Made by a program: the position numbers and the translations under genes
In this document: one piece after another, positions 8,945 through 17,960 of the stretch
Numbering within the stretch: the stretch's first letter is position 1
How the letters are laid out: each line of letters starts with the position of its first letter
Assembly (NCBI RefSeq): GCF_007860095.1
Contig: NZ_SJPT01000001.1
Coordinates: forward strand, 510,212 to 574,211
Reading direction: 5' to 3'
DNA length: 64,000 nt
Source: Novipirellula galeiformis
GTDB lineage: Bacteria > Planctomycetota > Planctomycetia > Pirellulales > Pirellulaceae
The notes under the pieces: model-generated
Databases searched by the model: none
Seen by the model: the letters and a program-made list of their open reading frames with translations, nothing else
Told to the model about the DNA's origin: nothing

Positions 8945-9373
8945 ATGCCAGCAACCTTTGACGACTTCGGTGTCCGCTTTCTGTATCCCGACAACTGGCA
9001 GGCTGTGGTCGATGAGGTTGACGGTGGAAATAGCGTCACCTTGCAATTGCCCAGTGGCGGGTTTTGTTCGATTCTCCGCGACCAAACGCAAGATTCGAAC
9101 GAGCAGATCGTCGATCAAATTCGCGATGCGATCATCGTCGATTACAACGAAGTGGAGACCGAACTGCTGAAAATTGAACCCTTTTTCGACGCGGGTTTAG
9201 CGTTGGACCTCAAATTTTACTATCTCGATTTGCTGATCATCTCACGGACCATCGTGACTCGAATCGCGGGGCAACGGTTCGTCATCCAATTGCAAGCCGA
9301 GAGCCGCGATTTTGACGCCAATGAGCCCGTCTTCGCGGCGATCCTGAAACAGCTCCGGGAGTGCGATTTGTAG
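8945..9373 (+). CDS. Conserved hypothetical protein, possible DcrB/PsbP-like fold
   Basis: 142 residues, acidic and soluble, with no signal peptide or membrane segment. It begins MPATFDDFGVRFLYPDNW and has alternating hydrophobic strands, as in small DcrB/PsbP-like domains (VRFLYPDNW followed by a middle amphipathic helix). ATG at 8945 has a purine-rich AAAGAGA upstream; the longer frame from 8843 is not supported. The fold suggestion is weak and no function can be given. Confidence 0.6.
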   Translation: MPATFDDFGVRFLYPDNWQAVVDEVDGGNSVTLQLPSGGFCSILRDQTQDSNEQIVDQIRDAIIVDYNEVETELLKIEPFFDAGLALDLKFYYLDLLIISRTIVTRIAGQRFVIQLQAESRDFDANEPVFAAILKQLRECDL

Positions 9374-9465
9374 TCCCGCTCGCTTTCCGGCTCGCCGCAG
9401 CAATGTTCCGGCGCGCTGGGCCGCTGCGCTAACCCAACGCGTCCGTTGTGAAGTGGCGTGTGTTC

Positions 9466-9527
9466 CACCCGCAGCGTCAGCGCGGGAAGATCACCGTGGG
9501 CTCAGTCTCTCGCTGACGCGTCGGGTG
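9466..9527. repeat. Dispersed palindromic repeat, copy 1
   Basis: The arms CACCCGCAGCGTCAGCG and CGCTGACGCGTCGGGTG face each other across about 28 bp. The same arm consensus (accCGaaGCGTcAGCGAGGGa) recurs at 16066, 18882, 24368 and 39794. This copy lies 3' of the gene ending at 9373 and 3' of fur, so it may also serve as a terminator structure. Confidence 0.75.
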
Positions 9528-9596
9528 CAGATTTGCTAGGTGAAACGGCAACAGTGCAATTTCAAAACTGATGCGTCGAAGCATCGGCGATGCCGG

Positions 9597-10124
9597 CTAG
9601 ACCAAATCTTGCTTGCGTTTTTTGCGGCGGCTCTTGCTGCATTCACGACAGACGCCGTGAATGATCATGCGGTGGCCCGCGATGCGAAATCCATGCTCGG
9701 ATCCCACTTCATCACGCAACTTCGTTAACGCTTCGCTTTGAAATTCGAAGAGTTTTCGACAACGGGTGCAGTACAGATGATCGTGTTGGGGGTAGCCGTA
9801 ATCATGCTCGTAAACGGTACGGCCTTCGAGCTGAAAGCTCTTTAGCAGCCCTGCATCGACGAATTCACGCAAGGTGCGATAGACCGTCGCACTGCTGACG
9901 TAGTTTTTGTCCCCGCGGCGAGGCAGCCGGTCGATCAATTCGTCGGCATCAAAATGGTCGTGATGACTAAACACTTGATCGACCAACGTTTTACGTTGGC
10001 TCGTTTGTCTCAGTCCACGCGTCTGCAGATACTCTTCAAAACGTTCTTGAGGAGTGAGCGAGACGTCGATCGGTTGAAGCGAAGGAGAAGATTCAGACAC
10101 GGCAACAAATTTTAACAGTGACAT
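9597..10124 (-). CDS. Fur-family transcriptional regulator
   Basis: 175 residues. A winged-helix DNA-binding domain (about 25-105, with SSATVYRTLREF as recognition helix) is followed by a dimerisation domain with two CxxC pairs, C119/C122 and C159/C162, that would hold a structural zinc. An HHDHFDADEL segment supplies metal-binding-type histidines. ATG at 10124 has GGAGG upstream, which rules out TTG at 10136. The basic lysine/arginine tail is unusual. Whether it senses iron, zinc or peroxide cannot be told from sequence. Confidence 0.9.
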   Translation of the reverse strand: MSLLKFVAVSESSPSLQPIDVSLTPQERFEEYLQTRGLRQTSQRKTLVDQVFSHHDHFDADELIDRLPRRGDKNYVSSATVYRTLREFVDAGLLKSFQLEGRTVYEHDYGYPQHDHLYCTRCRKLFEFQSEALTKLRDEVGSEHGFRIAGHRMIIHGVCRECSKSRRKKRKQDLV

Positions 10125-10308
10125 AGCCGCCTCCAAGAGAGAGCGGGCGGCTATCAGAACGTTGAAACAGCTCGCAGGTGAACTCTCAAAGGGTACACCA
10201 TTTGCGAACTGTTTGAATGCCTATCACTGTCTTACCGCAAATCATGGACCTTGACCACGCCGAATCGGGAGGAAACCGAGTCGGTGGGGGCGTGCGGCGT
10301 GAGAATCG

Positions 10309-10605
10309 CTACGCGAGTTGGTCTAACATCCGATCCAAGGCGGCGTCCAACTTCTCAGGCGTGTCGTAGTTGCCGCTGGCGATTTGGCGACGAAGATCGG
10401 CGACGCGATCGACGCGAATCTCCCCACCACCGGCGATGGCGCCTTCGAGTCGGTTGACCCCAGAGGCAGCACTGCTGAGGTCGAGCTGATCCACAGGAGA
10501 TGCGGATTTTTTCGGCGTCGTGAGGTTGGGGGAAGGGGTTTGGGTTCGCTGGGCTCCGCCTGCGTTTTGCGAGGCGGACATACGAAATGGGCCATAAATC
10601 TGCAT
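10309..10605 (-). CDS. flgM: FlgM-like anti-sigma-28 factor
   Basis: 98 residues. The first 55 are Ser/Pro/Thr-rich and probably disordered. The C-terminal 37 (IRVDRVADLRRQIASGNY and on) match the FlgM sigma-28-binding region. FlgM holds FliA inactive until the hook is complete and is then exported. It stands alone, about 25 kb from the flagellar operon at 35.8-39.5 kb, and no fliA is nearby. Confidence 0.85.
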   Translation of the reverse strand: MQIYGPFRMSASQNAGGAQRTQTPSPNLTTPKKSASPVDQLDLSSAASGVNRLEGAIAGGGEIRVDRVADLRRQIASGNYDTPEKLDAALDRMLDQLA

Positions 10606-11207
10606 GATCTGATTGCTCCCGTTTGGGACGAGTGACTCCCATTAAACCATCCGTAACTCCGTTTGGAGTCGCCATGGGTCGGTTTAATGGATGCAAAAGC
10701 GCGTTAATTGACCGGGCCTATCAAGTAACCTCTTCCTTGAGATGACTCAAATGTGACCGTTTCCGCGTCGGTCGTCAGCGCCGCTATCCTTGTCCCAGGA
10801 TGCAATCCGTCGTAGCGAAAAGAGACTTTCGTCAGCGCGAATCGGGCGGAAACATTTGTTTCATCGTCCATCGACCGCGGTAACTTCAATCAAATGATCA
10901 CCCTGCGGGGCACAAATTGAATCCTCGGAACACTGCGGAGATTAGCAAATGCGTGAAACAGCGGGCAAGAGCGTTTTTTAGAGCTGCTTGAGCCAATTCA
11001 GAAAAATAAGCACTCTTTTTTTTGTACCCAAACTTTTTAACCGTGTGCCCGTTTAACGGTGCAACCAGCGACGGATCGCCCGCATGTGACAAGAATGACG
11101 ACGTTTCGTCTCTATAGAGGGGGGCATGGGGAATGACGCAAGGTTCCTGCCGACGCCGCGCCCGCTTGGCCATGGGGGCGCACCCCCTGCCACAGGTTAA
11201 GCGTGCT
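10606..11207. other. Intergenic region, one doubtful short ORF
   Basis: About 600 bp between flgM and the spermidine-synthase-like gene. A 61-codon frame on the minus strand at 10704-10889 ends upstream of flgM; it has no recognisable domain and no clear ribosome binding site, so I do not call it. A/T-rich runs near 11015-11040 break the usual base composition. Confidence 0.4.
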
Positions 11208-13304
11208 CTACCATAGGTTGAGCACGCTGACCAAGTTGTGGTGTTGGTCGGTCCACAACGGAGCGCGTTGTAGTTCGTCCGAACTTGCCGGTCGAGCCGT
11301 TGCCATCGTCGGGTGGTCCCAGAGCGGATTGCTGGGGGCCGCCAAAATGACCCAGCTCGAATTGCGGACGTGGATCGAATCGTCTCCGGTCCCGTACACG
11401 ACTCGGCTCTCGAGCGATGCATGTTTCGCCAGCCGATGAACCAACGGAACGAGATCAAGATGGTTGTTCGAGACATGCACGGCGAAGACGCCCTGTGTGG
11501 CAAGACGCTCACGATAGAGTTCGAATGCTTCGGTGGTGAGCAGGTGGGCTGGAATCGCATCGCTGCTAAACGCATCGAGTACGATCAAGTCAAAGCGTTG
11601 CTCCTGCATCCGCTCCATCACCAAGCGGCCGTCCCCTAGATGGTGCCGAATCGTCGATGGGCAATCTCGCATGAACGTAAAGTGCTCGTTGGCGATTCGT
11701 TGGATCGCGGGATTGATTTCGATCATGTCGAATTCATCCTCCGCTCGGCCGTAGCTGGCAAGCACGCCGCAGCCGAGACCAATCACGCTGGTTTTGATCG
11801 CAGGGGATCGTTCTTGCAACACCGAAATCACACGTCCGATGCCGCTGTCGTAATAATAGTAGGCGGTCGGTTCCGACGCCGCCGCGCCAGCACGTTGCAT
11901 TCCATGAATCGTTCGGCCATGTACCAAGTGGGTGCCTTGGTCGTCGCGATGCACACGCAGGACTCCGAAGAAATTTCGATCCGATGCGATAGCGGATGCG
12001 TGATCTTTCATCGACATGTCAATGATCGGCAGCGCCATCACCACCGCCACCACGATCTTAACTCGTCGTGCCGCGTTCCAATCGTAGTCGGTCAAACGCC
12101 AGCCGCGGCTGGCAAAAAAGATCACCATGATCAGCGCCGATGCAATTGACAACGCGAGTGGAAGCTCGCTGAAGTTGTTGAACACCAAGGGACAAACGAT
12201 GGCAACAATGATGCCGCCGATCGCCCCGCCGGCGGACAGCAATGTGTAGTATTGGGTCAACCACTGAGGCGAGGGTTTGATGCGCACGACTTCACCATGG
12301 CACAGTAAACAAACCCCTAATAACAACACCATGTAGGACAACGCTTCGCTGATCAGTTGCAACGAAAACGGCAGCATTTGTTTGGTTTGAATCGTAGCGA
12401 TGGCCACGATACTGACCAAAGCGATCCATTTTGGCTTGTACCACTGGGGCGAATCGAAGCAGATGATAAAGCTGAGCAAGTACAAACTTAGCGGTAGCAC
12501 CCACAGAAACGGAATCACGGCGACGTCTTGGCAAACATGGTTGGTCACGACCAGCAAAAAGGTCGAGGCAAACGCAGGTAACACAACCCAGCTGAGACGG
12601 TGTTGCCACAGGATGGGAGATGCTGGGGACGCGTCATCCACAGGTGGGGCCGGTTCGTTGCGTCGGCGATCGATCACGCGAAACTGGCCTATGGCAACGA
12701 AACCTTGGATTAAAACAAAAGCACAAAACATCAACGACCAAATGACCGATTGATGCGAAACCGATAAAAAGGGTTCCACCGCAAATGGATAGCTCAATAG
12801 GGCTAATAGCGACCCGGCGTTCGAGAGCGCGTAGAGTCGATAGATCTTGTCACTTGAATCTTGATAGCTCAACCAAGCTTGGATCAACGGCCCGGTGCTC
12901 GAAAGTACAAAATAAGGCAGTCCGACGTGACACAGCAGCATCCAGAGTAGGTACAGCGTTGGGGACTCCGCACCATTGGGCTTCCAAGCGTCCGAGGGTT
13001 CAATCGGCAAACTGAGTGCGGCGGCGGTGAGCAGCGATAAATGGATCGCACCTTGAATGCCAGGTCGAAAATAACTTTTCAGTACATGGGCATACAGGTA
13101 GCCGGCGAACAACAGCAGCTGAAAAAACAGCATGCACGTGGTCCAGACCGCGGGCGTGCCACCGAACCAAGGCAGCACACATTTGCTGATCACCGGTTGG
13201 ACTTGGAATACCAAGAACGCGCCAAGCAGCGTGGTGGCGGCGAACCAGAGGGTGGGCAAACCGCTTTGTTCCGGTTTTGCAGGCTGGGAGGGGCGATGGC
13301 TCAT
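11208..13304 (-). CDS. Polytopic membrane / spermidine-synthase-like fusion protein
   Basis: 698 residues. Roughly the first 430 form about 12 membrane helices; the remainder is a soluble Rossmann domain of the spermidine synthase type (VIGLGCGVLASYG, then EFDMIEINPAIQRIA, then FDLIVLDAFSSDAIPAHLL). Such fused proteins are common in bacteria and their substrate is mostly unknown. ATG at 13304 is chosen; the open frame continues to 13562 but that part would be an implausible hydrophilic leader. It is divergent from the CDF gene, with starts 97 bp apart. Confidence 0.85.
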   Translation of the reverse strand: MSHRPSQPAKPEQSGLPTLWFAATTLLGAFLVFQVQPVISKCVLPWFGGTPAVWTTCMLFFQLLLFAGYLYAHVLKSYFRPGIQGAIHLSLLTAAALSLPIEPSDAWKPNGAESPTLYLLWMLLCHVGLPYFVLSSTGPLIQAWLSYQDSSDKIYRLYALSNAGSLLALLSYPFAVEPFLSVSHQSVIWSLMFCAFVLIQGFVAIGQFRVIDRRRNEPAPPVDDASPASPILWQHRLSWVVLPAFASTFLLVVTNHVCQDVAVIPFLWVLPLSLYLLSFIICFDSPQWYKPKWIALVSIVAIATIQTKQMLPFSLQLISEALSYMVLLLGVCLLCHGEVVRIKPSPQWLTQYYTLLSAGGAIGGIIVAIVCPLVFNNFSELPLALSIASALIMVIFFASRGWRLTDYDWNAARRVKIVVAVVMALPIIDMSMKDHASAIASDRNFFGVLRVHRDDQGTHLVHGRTIHGMQRAGAAASEPTAYYYYDSGIGRVISVLQERSPAIKTSVIGLGCGVLASYGRAEDEFDMIEINPAIQRIANEHFTFMRDCPSTIRHHLGDGRLVMERMQEQRFDLIVLDAFSSDAIPAHLLTTEAFELYRERLATQGVFAVHVSNNHLDLVPLVHRLAKHASLESRVVYGTGDDSIHVRNSSWVILAAPSNPLWDHPTMATARPASSDELQRAPLWTDQHHNLVSVLNLW

Positions 13305-13400
13305 GGATTTGTTTTCGCAAGCAACGGTAGAGGCAGGCAATGTAAGGAAATGCGGACACACGTTGAAAAAAGGTAGGTTACGGTTCGCCACCGTGGGGGG

Positions 13401-14444
13401 ATGAATCCGGAAATCGCCCTGGTTCAATTGAAATCGTTTGGCGGTACGATAAGTCTGAAAATTGACGTTCATCGAACGCGTCGAGCGTCCACCCCAGCCT
13501 GCGAGTTCTCGCCTTTGTCGATTACACCTCCTCGAGACGAAGCCAGCATTGCGGTGCGTCAACGCGTGTACGTCGACGCGGGCCGCGCGGCGGTTTGGGG
13601 ATTGGGCGTCAATGTTGTCTTGGTCATCGCAAAGATGACGGGCGGGATCGTGACCGGATCCGCCGCGTTGATTGCCGACGCCGTCAATTCGATCGGAGAC
13701 GTCGCCAGCGCGTTGGCGGTCCGCGGAGCATTAAGCGTCGCCCAGCGCGAAGAGGACGACGATCATCCCTACGGTCATACCAAGGCGGAATCGATTGCCG
13801 GTTTGTGTGTGGCGTTGTTGGTGGCGTTTAGCGCAGCGCTGTTAGCGATCGAAACGGCAAAGCGATTCGGTGGTGAATTGCGAGTCCCCGGATTGTTGGC
13901 GGGGTGGATTGCGGCGTTTTGTGCCTTGGTCAAAGAGGTGACGTATCGGTTCACCGCGCGGGTTGCGAAGCGACTCGATTCATCGGCGCTGCGAGCGACC
14001 GCGTGGGATCATCGTAGCGACGCGCTCGGTTCGGCCGCCGTGGCTGCCTCGCTGCTTCTCTCGCCTTATCTCGGTGCCTGGGGACCGTACATCGACCCGA
14101 TTGCGGCATTGTGTGTTTGTGCCATGTTGATGGTCACCGGAATTCGGATTTTTACCAGCACCGCACGCGAGATGATGGATCAGCAAGCGGACGAGGCGAC
14201 CGTGGCACGCGCCCGTCAAGTCGCTGAAGCGGTCGCCGGGGTGTCGTATGTCGAGAAGTTGCGGATCCGCAGAAGTGGACTCGAATTTTTCGTCGAGATC
14301 CATGTGCAAGTTCCCGGCGAAATGTCGGTTCAAGAAGGCCATCGGATCGGCCACGATGTCAAAGACATGTTGCTCATCGAGATGCCGCGAGTCCGCGACG
14401 TCCACGTCCATATCGAACCCGACACCCACAGCGGAGTGTCGTAA
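13401..14444 (+). CDS. Cation diffusion facilitator (CDF) transporter
   Basis: 347 residues with about six membrane helices (60-260) and a C-terminal cytoplasmic ferredoxin-like domain (265-345, ending in VHVHIEPD). Metal-site motifs: TM2 has N96xxxD100 and TM5 has D203xxxD207. The usual HxxxD of zinc-type members is therefore absent, which points away from a simple Zn exporter. DDDHPYGH (119-126) is the family loop. The annotated ATG at 13401 lacks good spacing to a ribosome site; a GTG start near codon 52 is possible. Confidence 0.87.
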   Translation: MNPEIALVQLKSFGGTISLKIDVHRTRRASTPACEFSPLSITPPRDEASIAVRQRVYVDAGRAAVWGLGVNVVLVIAKMTGGIVTGSAALIADAVNSIGDVASALAVRGALSVAQREEDDDHPYGHTKAESIAGLCVALLVAFSAALLAIETAKRFGGELRVPGLLAGWIAAFCALVKEVTYRFTARVAKRLDSSALRATAWDHRSDALGSAAVAASLLLSPYLGAWGPYIDPIAALCVCAMLMVTGIRIFTSTAREMMDQQADEATVARARQVAEAVAGVSYVEKLRIRRSGLEFFVEIHVQVPGEMSVQEGHRIGHDVKDMLLIEMPRVRDVHVHIEPDTHSGVS

Positions 14445-14490
14445 AGCAATCACTCAGGCTCGGTTCGTTTCTTCTTGATGGCGTGGAAAG

Positions 14491-14512
14491 CCGAGCGGCG
14501 ATGTCCGCTCGG
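14491..14512. terminator. Hairpin between convergent genes
   Basis: A perfect 8-bp stem CCGAGCGG/CCGCTCGG with a 6-nt loop, 47 bp after the CDF stop and 21 bp beyond the end of the convergent porin gene. There is no U-run on either side, so it may work weakly or with Rho. Confidence 0.5.
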
Positions 14513-14532
14513 AGCTGAAATCTAAATTGCAG

Positions 14533-15906
14533 CTAAAAACTAAATTGGATCTGCGACCGGAAGAGCCAGCCGCGATTTCCCGCCTCAATATCGAGCGATT
14601 GCGAACGGAGGGTGGCTCCGTTCAGATGGGTTGCATCGACGACTAGCTTGGCGTGGTTCTCGCGAAAGTACCAAGCAACTGCCCCGGCAACCTCTTCGGA
14701 GCTCTGGTCACCGAGGCCGAGTGTGCCCGAGTCCCCTTGCACGCGGGACCAACGGGTGATGAGTTCGAGCTTTCCTGGCACGACGAACTTTCCGAGTTGA
14801 AACCAGAAACCATGGTCGAGTAACTCGGGGATCGCGGCGCCGCGGATGTCGCCAAGATTTCGAAAGTAGTACTCAAGCGTCGAAGACCAACCTCGATATT
14901 TAAACGAGGCGTCGACCGCATAAAGTGAGACATCGTAGCCCGACACCGTCGCAGGGGCAACGTTTGCGAAGGCCGCCCCTGAGTCAACGACACGAAGACG
15001 ATTGAATTCTGTGTTTCCGGAGCGTTCAATCGTCGACCGTGCGAATCCGCCTCCGACCCGCATTGCCAAGCGATCGTGATGTTCGAGATCGGCTAATTTA
15101 GACTTTCCCCAATCGCCGATCGGGTGGGCGTGCACGCGTCCTGAGTAGGCAAAGTTATCGTCCAAGCCACCGCGGTTGCCGGTTGCGGCGCCACCCGTGG
15201 CAATGCCGTTGAAGAGCGCGACGTCCCAGTGGATCGGCACCGCCCATTGCTTCGCCGTGCCGTGCAATCCCACTGCAAAGCTGCGATCAACGTCGAAAAA
15301 GATGCTGGACATGCTGCGGTCGGCAAACTCGAAATCTCGCCCCGACAACCAACGCGACATCGTGAACGGCATCTTGTACTTGCCCGCGCGAAATGCAATC
15401 GTGCCTGGCTCGAGTTCGAGTTGGTCGTTGCCCAAGTCGTAATCAATGTAATAGTCGAGCAGCCGAATGTCATCGCCATCGGTGCTGCGCCCATCGAGCT
15501 GCATAAAGTAACTGAAGTTGGGATTGAATGCGTTTCCGGAGAAGACCAAACGCCCCCGTTTGAGTTGCAGTTGGTTGAGGTCATCTTCGGGCAGCGAAAA
15601 ATCGCTGACGGTGTGTCGCAGCTGTCCCCAACCGTTGATTTTTAAAAGGTAGGGCGAGCGCGCGGTATCCAACTCCAGTGCACGGCTGCTGGCGATCACG
15701 AAACCGTTGTCGTAACCCACTTGGACGCGTTCCAACCAGTCGAGTGCGGGCTCGTCCGTGATCGGCGACGAAGGTTGGATTTCGATCAAACCAAGCTCCG
15801 TCACCGCCGCGTTTGCGTTGCCCATTTGCCCACTGCATCGAGACGCAAAGAGAATGAGCGCACAGCAAATCGTTAGAGCGGCGAGAACACGCAAAACCAC
15901 ATCCAT
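14533..15906 (-). CDS. Phosphate-selective porin O/P family outer-membrane protein
   Basis: 457 residues. It starts with a signal peptide (hydrophobic core about 6-22, cleavage near CSGQ) and continues as a beta-barrel of alternating strands ending in a C-terminal phenylalanine (SQIQFSF). Features of the OprO/OprP family include YKMPFTMSRWLSGRDFEFADRS-type segments near the first third and repeated GLHG/GGFARS strands. ATG at 15906 gives a clean signal peptide; the frame could run from GTG at 15960. Located at the 3' side of the CDF gene and convergent with it. The solute is unknown. Confidence 0.82.
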   Translation of the reverse strand: MDVVLRVLAALTICCALILFASRCSGQMGNANAAVTELGLIEIQPSSPITDEPALDWLERVQVGYDNGFVIASSRALELDTARSPYLLKINGWGQLRHTVSDFSLPEDDLNQLQLKRGRLVFSGNAFNPNFSYFMQLDGRSTDGDDIRLLDYYIDYDLGNDQLELEPGTIAFRAGKYKMPFTMSRWLSGRDFEFADRSMSSIFFDVDRSFAVGLHGTAKQWAVPIHWDVALFNGIATGGAATGNRGGLDDNFAYSGRVHAHPIGDWGKSKLADLEHHDRLAMRVGGGFARSTIERSGNTEFNRLRVVDSGAAFANVAPATVSGYDVSLYAVDASFKYRGWSSTLEYYFRNLGDIRGAAIPELLDHGFWFQLGKFVVPGKLELITRWSRVQGDSGTLGLGDQSSEEVAGAVAWYFRENHAKLVVDATHLNGATLRSQSLDIEAGNRGWLFRSQIQFSF

Positions 15907-16629
15907 AGGTAAAGTCGGAACAACGCGACTCTTCGTTTCATCGGCAACAACCCTCAGCACCGATAGAGTCGTACCGCAAATTGCGCTGGGGCGGGCTACG
16001 TAAAGTTTGCCGGTTGCTTGAGGATGGTTCTTGCACCCGGACTACGAAAACCGGTTCGCATGAACATCACAACCCGAAGCGTGAGCGAGGGAATATTGAT
16101 CTTGTTTGGGTCCCTCGCTGACGCGTCGGGTTATGATGGTGATTGCTCAGCGGCTGCAGGAATGACGAGGTTTCTTACGCCGGGTGCACCCGGACTACCA
16201 AAAATGTCTTCATCGTTCACTTAACAAAGCGTTACGGCTTTTGCATGAAAATCACCATCCAAAGCGTCCGTTTTGAAGTTGCGTTTTTTTATGCGTTCCG
16301 GGTCGAAGCCCCAGCAATTTGCTTAGCCAAGTCCAACTGGCTTTTGATTACCCACGAAATCGATTACGCCGGAGGCGTTGCCAGGCACTAGCCGGCGGTC
16401 GAACGAAGCGAGAATCGCCGGAAGCCGATCGAAATGTAAACGCCGGTCCCGAAGGTGGTCGCAGATCCATCATCAAGGATGCTGCGATTTTTGGCAGGCG
16501 ACGGGATTCGTTTGGAGGGATAACCGCAGCTGACGCTGCGGTGACCTACGGCTAGCATCCGCAATCGCTACCGGCTGCTATTGGGTAATCAGCAGCCCGA
16601 TGGGCAAGCTCTTTTTCTCAAGCAGCTAC
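15907..16629. other. Repeat-bearing intergenic region
   Basis: About 720 bp without a convincing gene. It holds palindromic repeat copy 2 (16066-16137) and two direct copies of GCACCCGGACTAC at about 16033 and 16191. A stretch at 16370-16560 has a small inverted repeat, CCGCAGCTGACGCTGCGG at 16526. Short open frames here carry no domain. Confidence 0.5.
16066..16137. repeat. Dispersed palindromic repeat, copy 2
   Basis: Left arm starts ATCACAACCCGAAGCG and runs into GAGCGAGGGA; the right arm reads TCCCTCGCTGACGCG then TCGGGTTATGAT. Arms are about 26 bp with few mismatches around an AT-rich loop, the most complete copy in the window. Confidence 0.8.
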
Positions 16630-17271
16630 TTAGCGCGAACCATGCCTTGAAGGATGGATTATCGGTTTGAAACCGGCTCGGAGCGCCTGGACCGTGCTCC
16701 TCGGCGTGTGGACTTTCACCTGTTGATCCTGCGTTGCGGGTCCGAGTCGATCGTATCTACCCGCTGACCAACGCAACAGGCTTCGATCGACCCAAAGGCA
16801 GGGAGCGGTTTCGTTTGGGAGGCTGACAATTACTCCACCGGGGAGACTTCCTAGTTCGGTTTGGAAGGTCTTCTGCCCGACTTCTTGATCCCACCGGTCT
16901 TGCTGAAGCACGGCATCGATCTGGTCAATCGAGCATGGGTGACCTAGCTGGTGCTGAGGATTTCCAGTGAGCCAAGCTTTCTTGAAATCGTTGTATGCTT
17001 GGCGGCGGCATTCAGCACACGGTCGATGCCCTGCGGCCAAGGCAGTCGCTTCATCAAGAAAGAACAGTTCGGTGTACTGATTCGGGGTCATCAGTGAGCG
17101 TCGTCGGTCCCTGAACTGCAACTGGCAAATGATCCACCGTTTCACACTGCACACCGGACGAACCAACTGCTTTTGATCGTTGTGTAAACAGCCACGGTTG
17201 CCCATGAACAATCCGCGATCTGCGACGGCAATGATTTCACTGGCGGGTGTGACCCGGTTCTGCAACGGCAT
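16630..17271 (-). CDS. Conserved hypothetical protein with CxxC motif
   Basis: About 214 residues from ATG at 17271, which has GGAG upstream; the frame is open to 17352. Recognisable conserved-looking blocks are DRGLFMGNRGCLHN near the N terminus, TELFFLDEATALAAGHRPC around the centre, and the AGHRPCAECRR motif, which resembles the metal-binding loop of Ada-type zinc domains. No membrane segment or signal peptide. I recognise it only as a family of unknown function. The isolated position gives no hint of a pathway. Confidence 0.7.
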   Translation of the reverse strand: MPLQNRVTPASEIIAVADRGLFMGNRGCLHNDQKQLVRPVCSVKRWIICQLQFRDRRRSLMTPNQYTELFFLDEATALAAGHRPCAECRRQAYNDFKKAWLTGNPQHQLGHPCSIDQIDAVLQQDRWDQEVGQKTFQTELGSLPGGVIVSLPNETAPCLWVDRSLLRWSAGRYDRLGPATQDQQVKVHTPRSTVQALRAGFKPIIHPSRHGSR

Positions 17272-17960
17272 CGTCGTACGAACTCCGGTTTCCAAATGCA
17301 AGTGTTGAGCAGGGGAATCGCGAGAAGGAGCATCCAATTGAACCAGCTGCAAACGACCCGGTTCCTCTTTCTAGCCTTTCGGTTGTTTGGGGGCCAAGTC
17401 GCATTCGAATAAAGCAGGCCGAAGCTAGGCTGAAACATAGGGGCAAAAGATGCCATGCTCAAGTCGCGATGGTCATTCTCTCAACTGGCCGTCTCTCCAA
17501 TCTTTTCAGCCCGTGTTTTATTCCGATCGACTGCGAACGGAGGGGAATGACGGCTCGATGCAATGTTTTGAAAAACAAAGGAAGCGGGAGAGATGCATTT
17601 TATCGAATCTGCCCTAGGCGGCTCCGTTCGCCGCTTTGCCTTCGGTAAAGATAGGCGAAGACTTAGCCTATTCACGGTTGCCGCAATAGCGGCGACAGCA
17701 TATAAGCCCGTGTGCAAGCATGGAGGGACCTTTGCGCCTGCACGCGCCCCAATCGATTAGAAAATGGCAGGTTCGAAAATAGGCAGCCATGCCATCCACA
17801 CTGCCGTTATCGGTCCCCCATTTTCTAACCTTCGATTTTTTAACCTATCGTTCAAGAGTTTTAACAATTAATGGGACATCCCCCTAACCGATCCCGTCTC
17901 TTGGCGATTGCCGAAAGTCGCTGCGAGTGATTCCCAAATTCTGATCCCGTCACGTTGGGC
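17272..17960. other. Intergenic region with an inverted repeat
   Basis: About 690 bp without a gene I can support. An 11-bp inverted repeat TTAGAAAATGG (17757-17767) / CCATTTTCTAA (17818-17828) encloses 50 bp. The A/T-rich DNA after it (17820-17870) differs from the local composition. A 78-codon minus frame at 17481-17717 shows no domain and is not called. Confidence 0.45.

Noticed and set aside
10704-10889. 61-codon minus-strand ORF before flgM
   Set aside because: No recognisable domain or ribosome site; kept only as a remark on the spacer.
17481-17717. 78-codon minus-strand ORF
   Set aside because: No domain, no ribosome site, in repeat-rich spacer.
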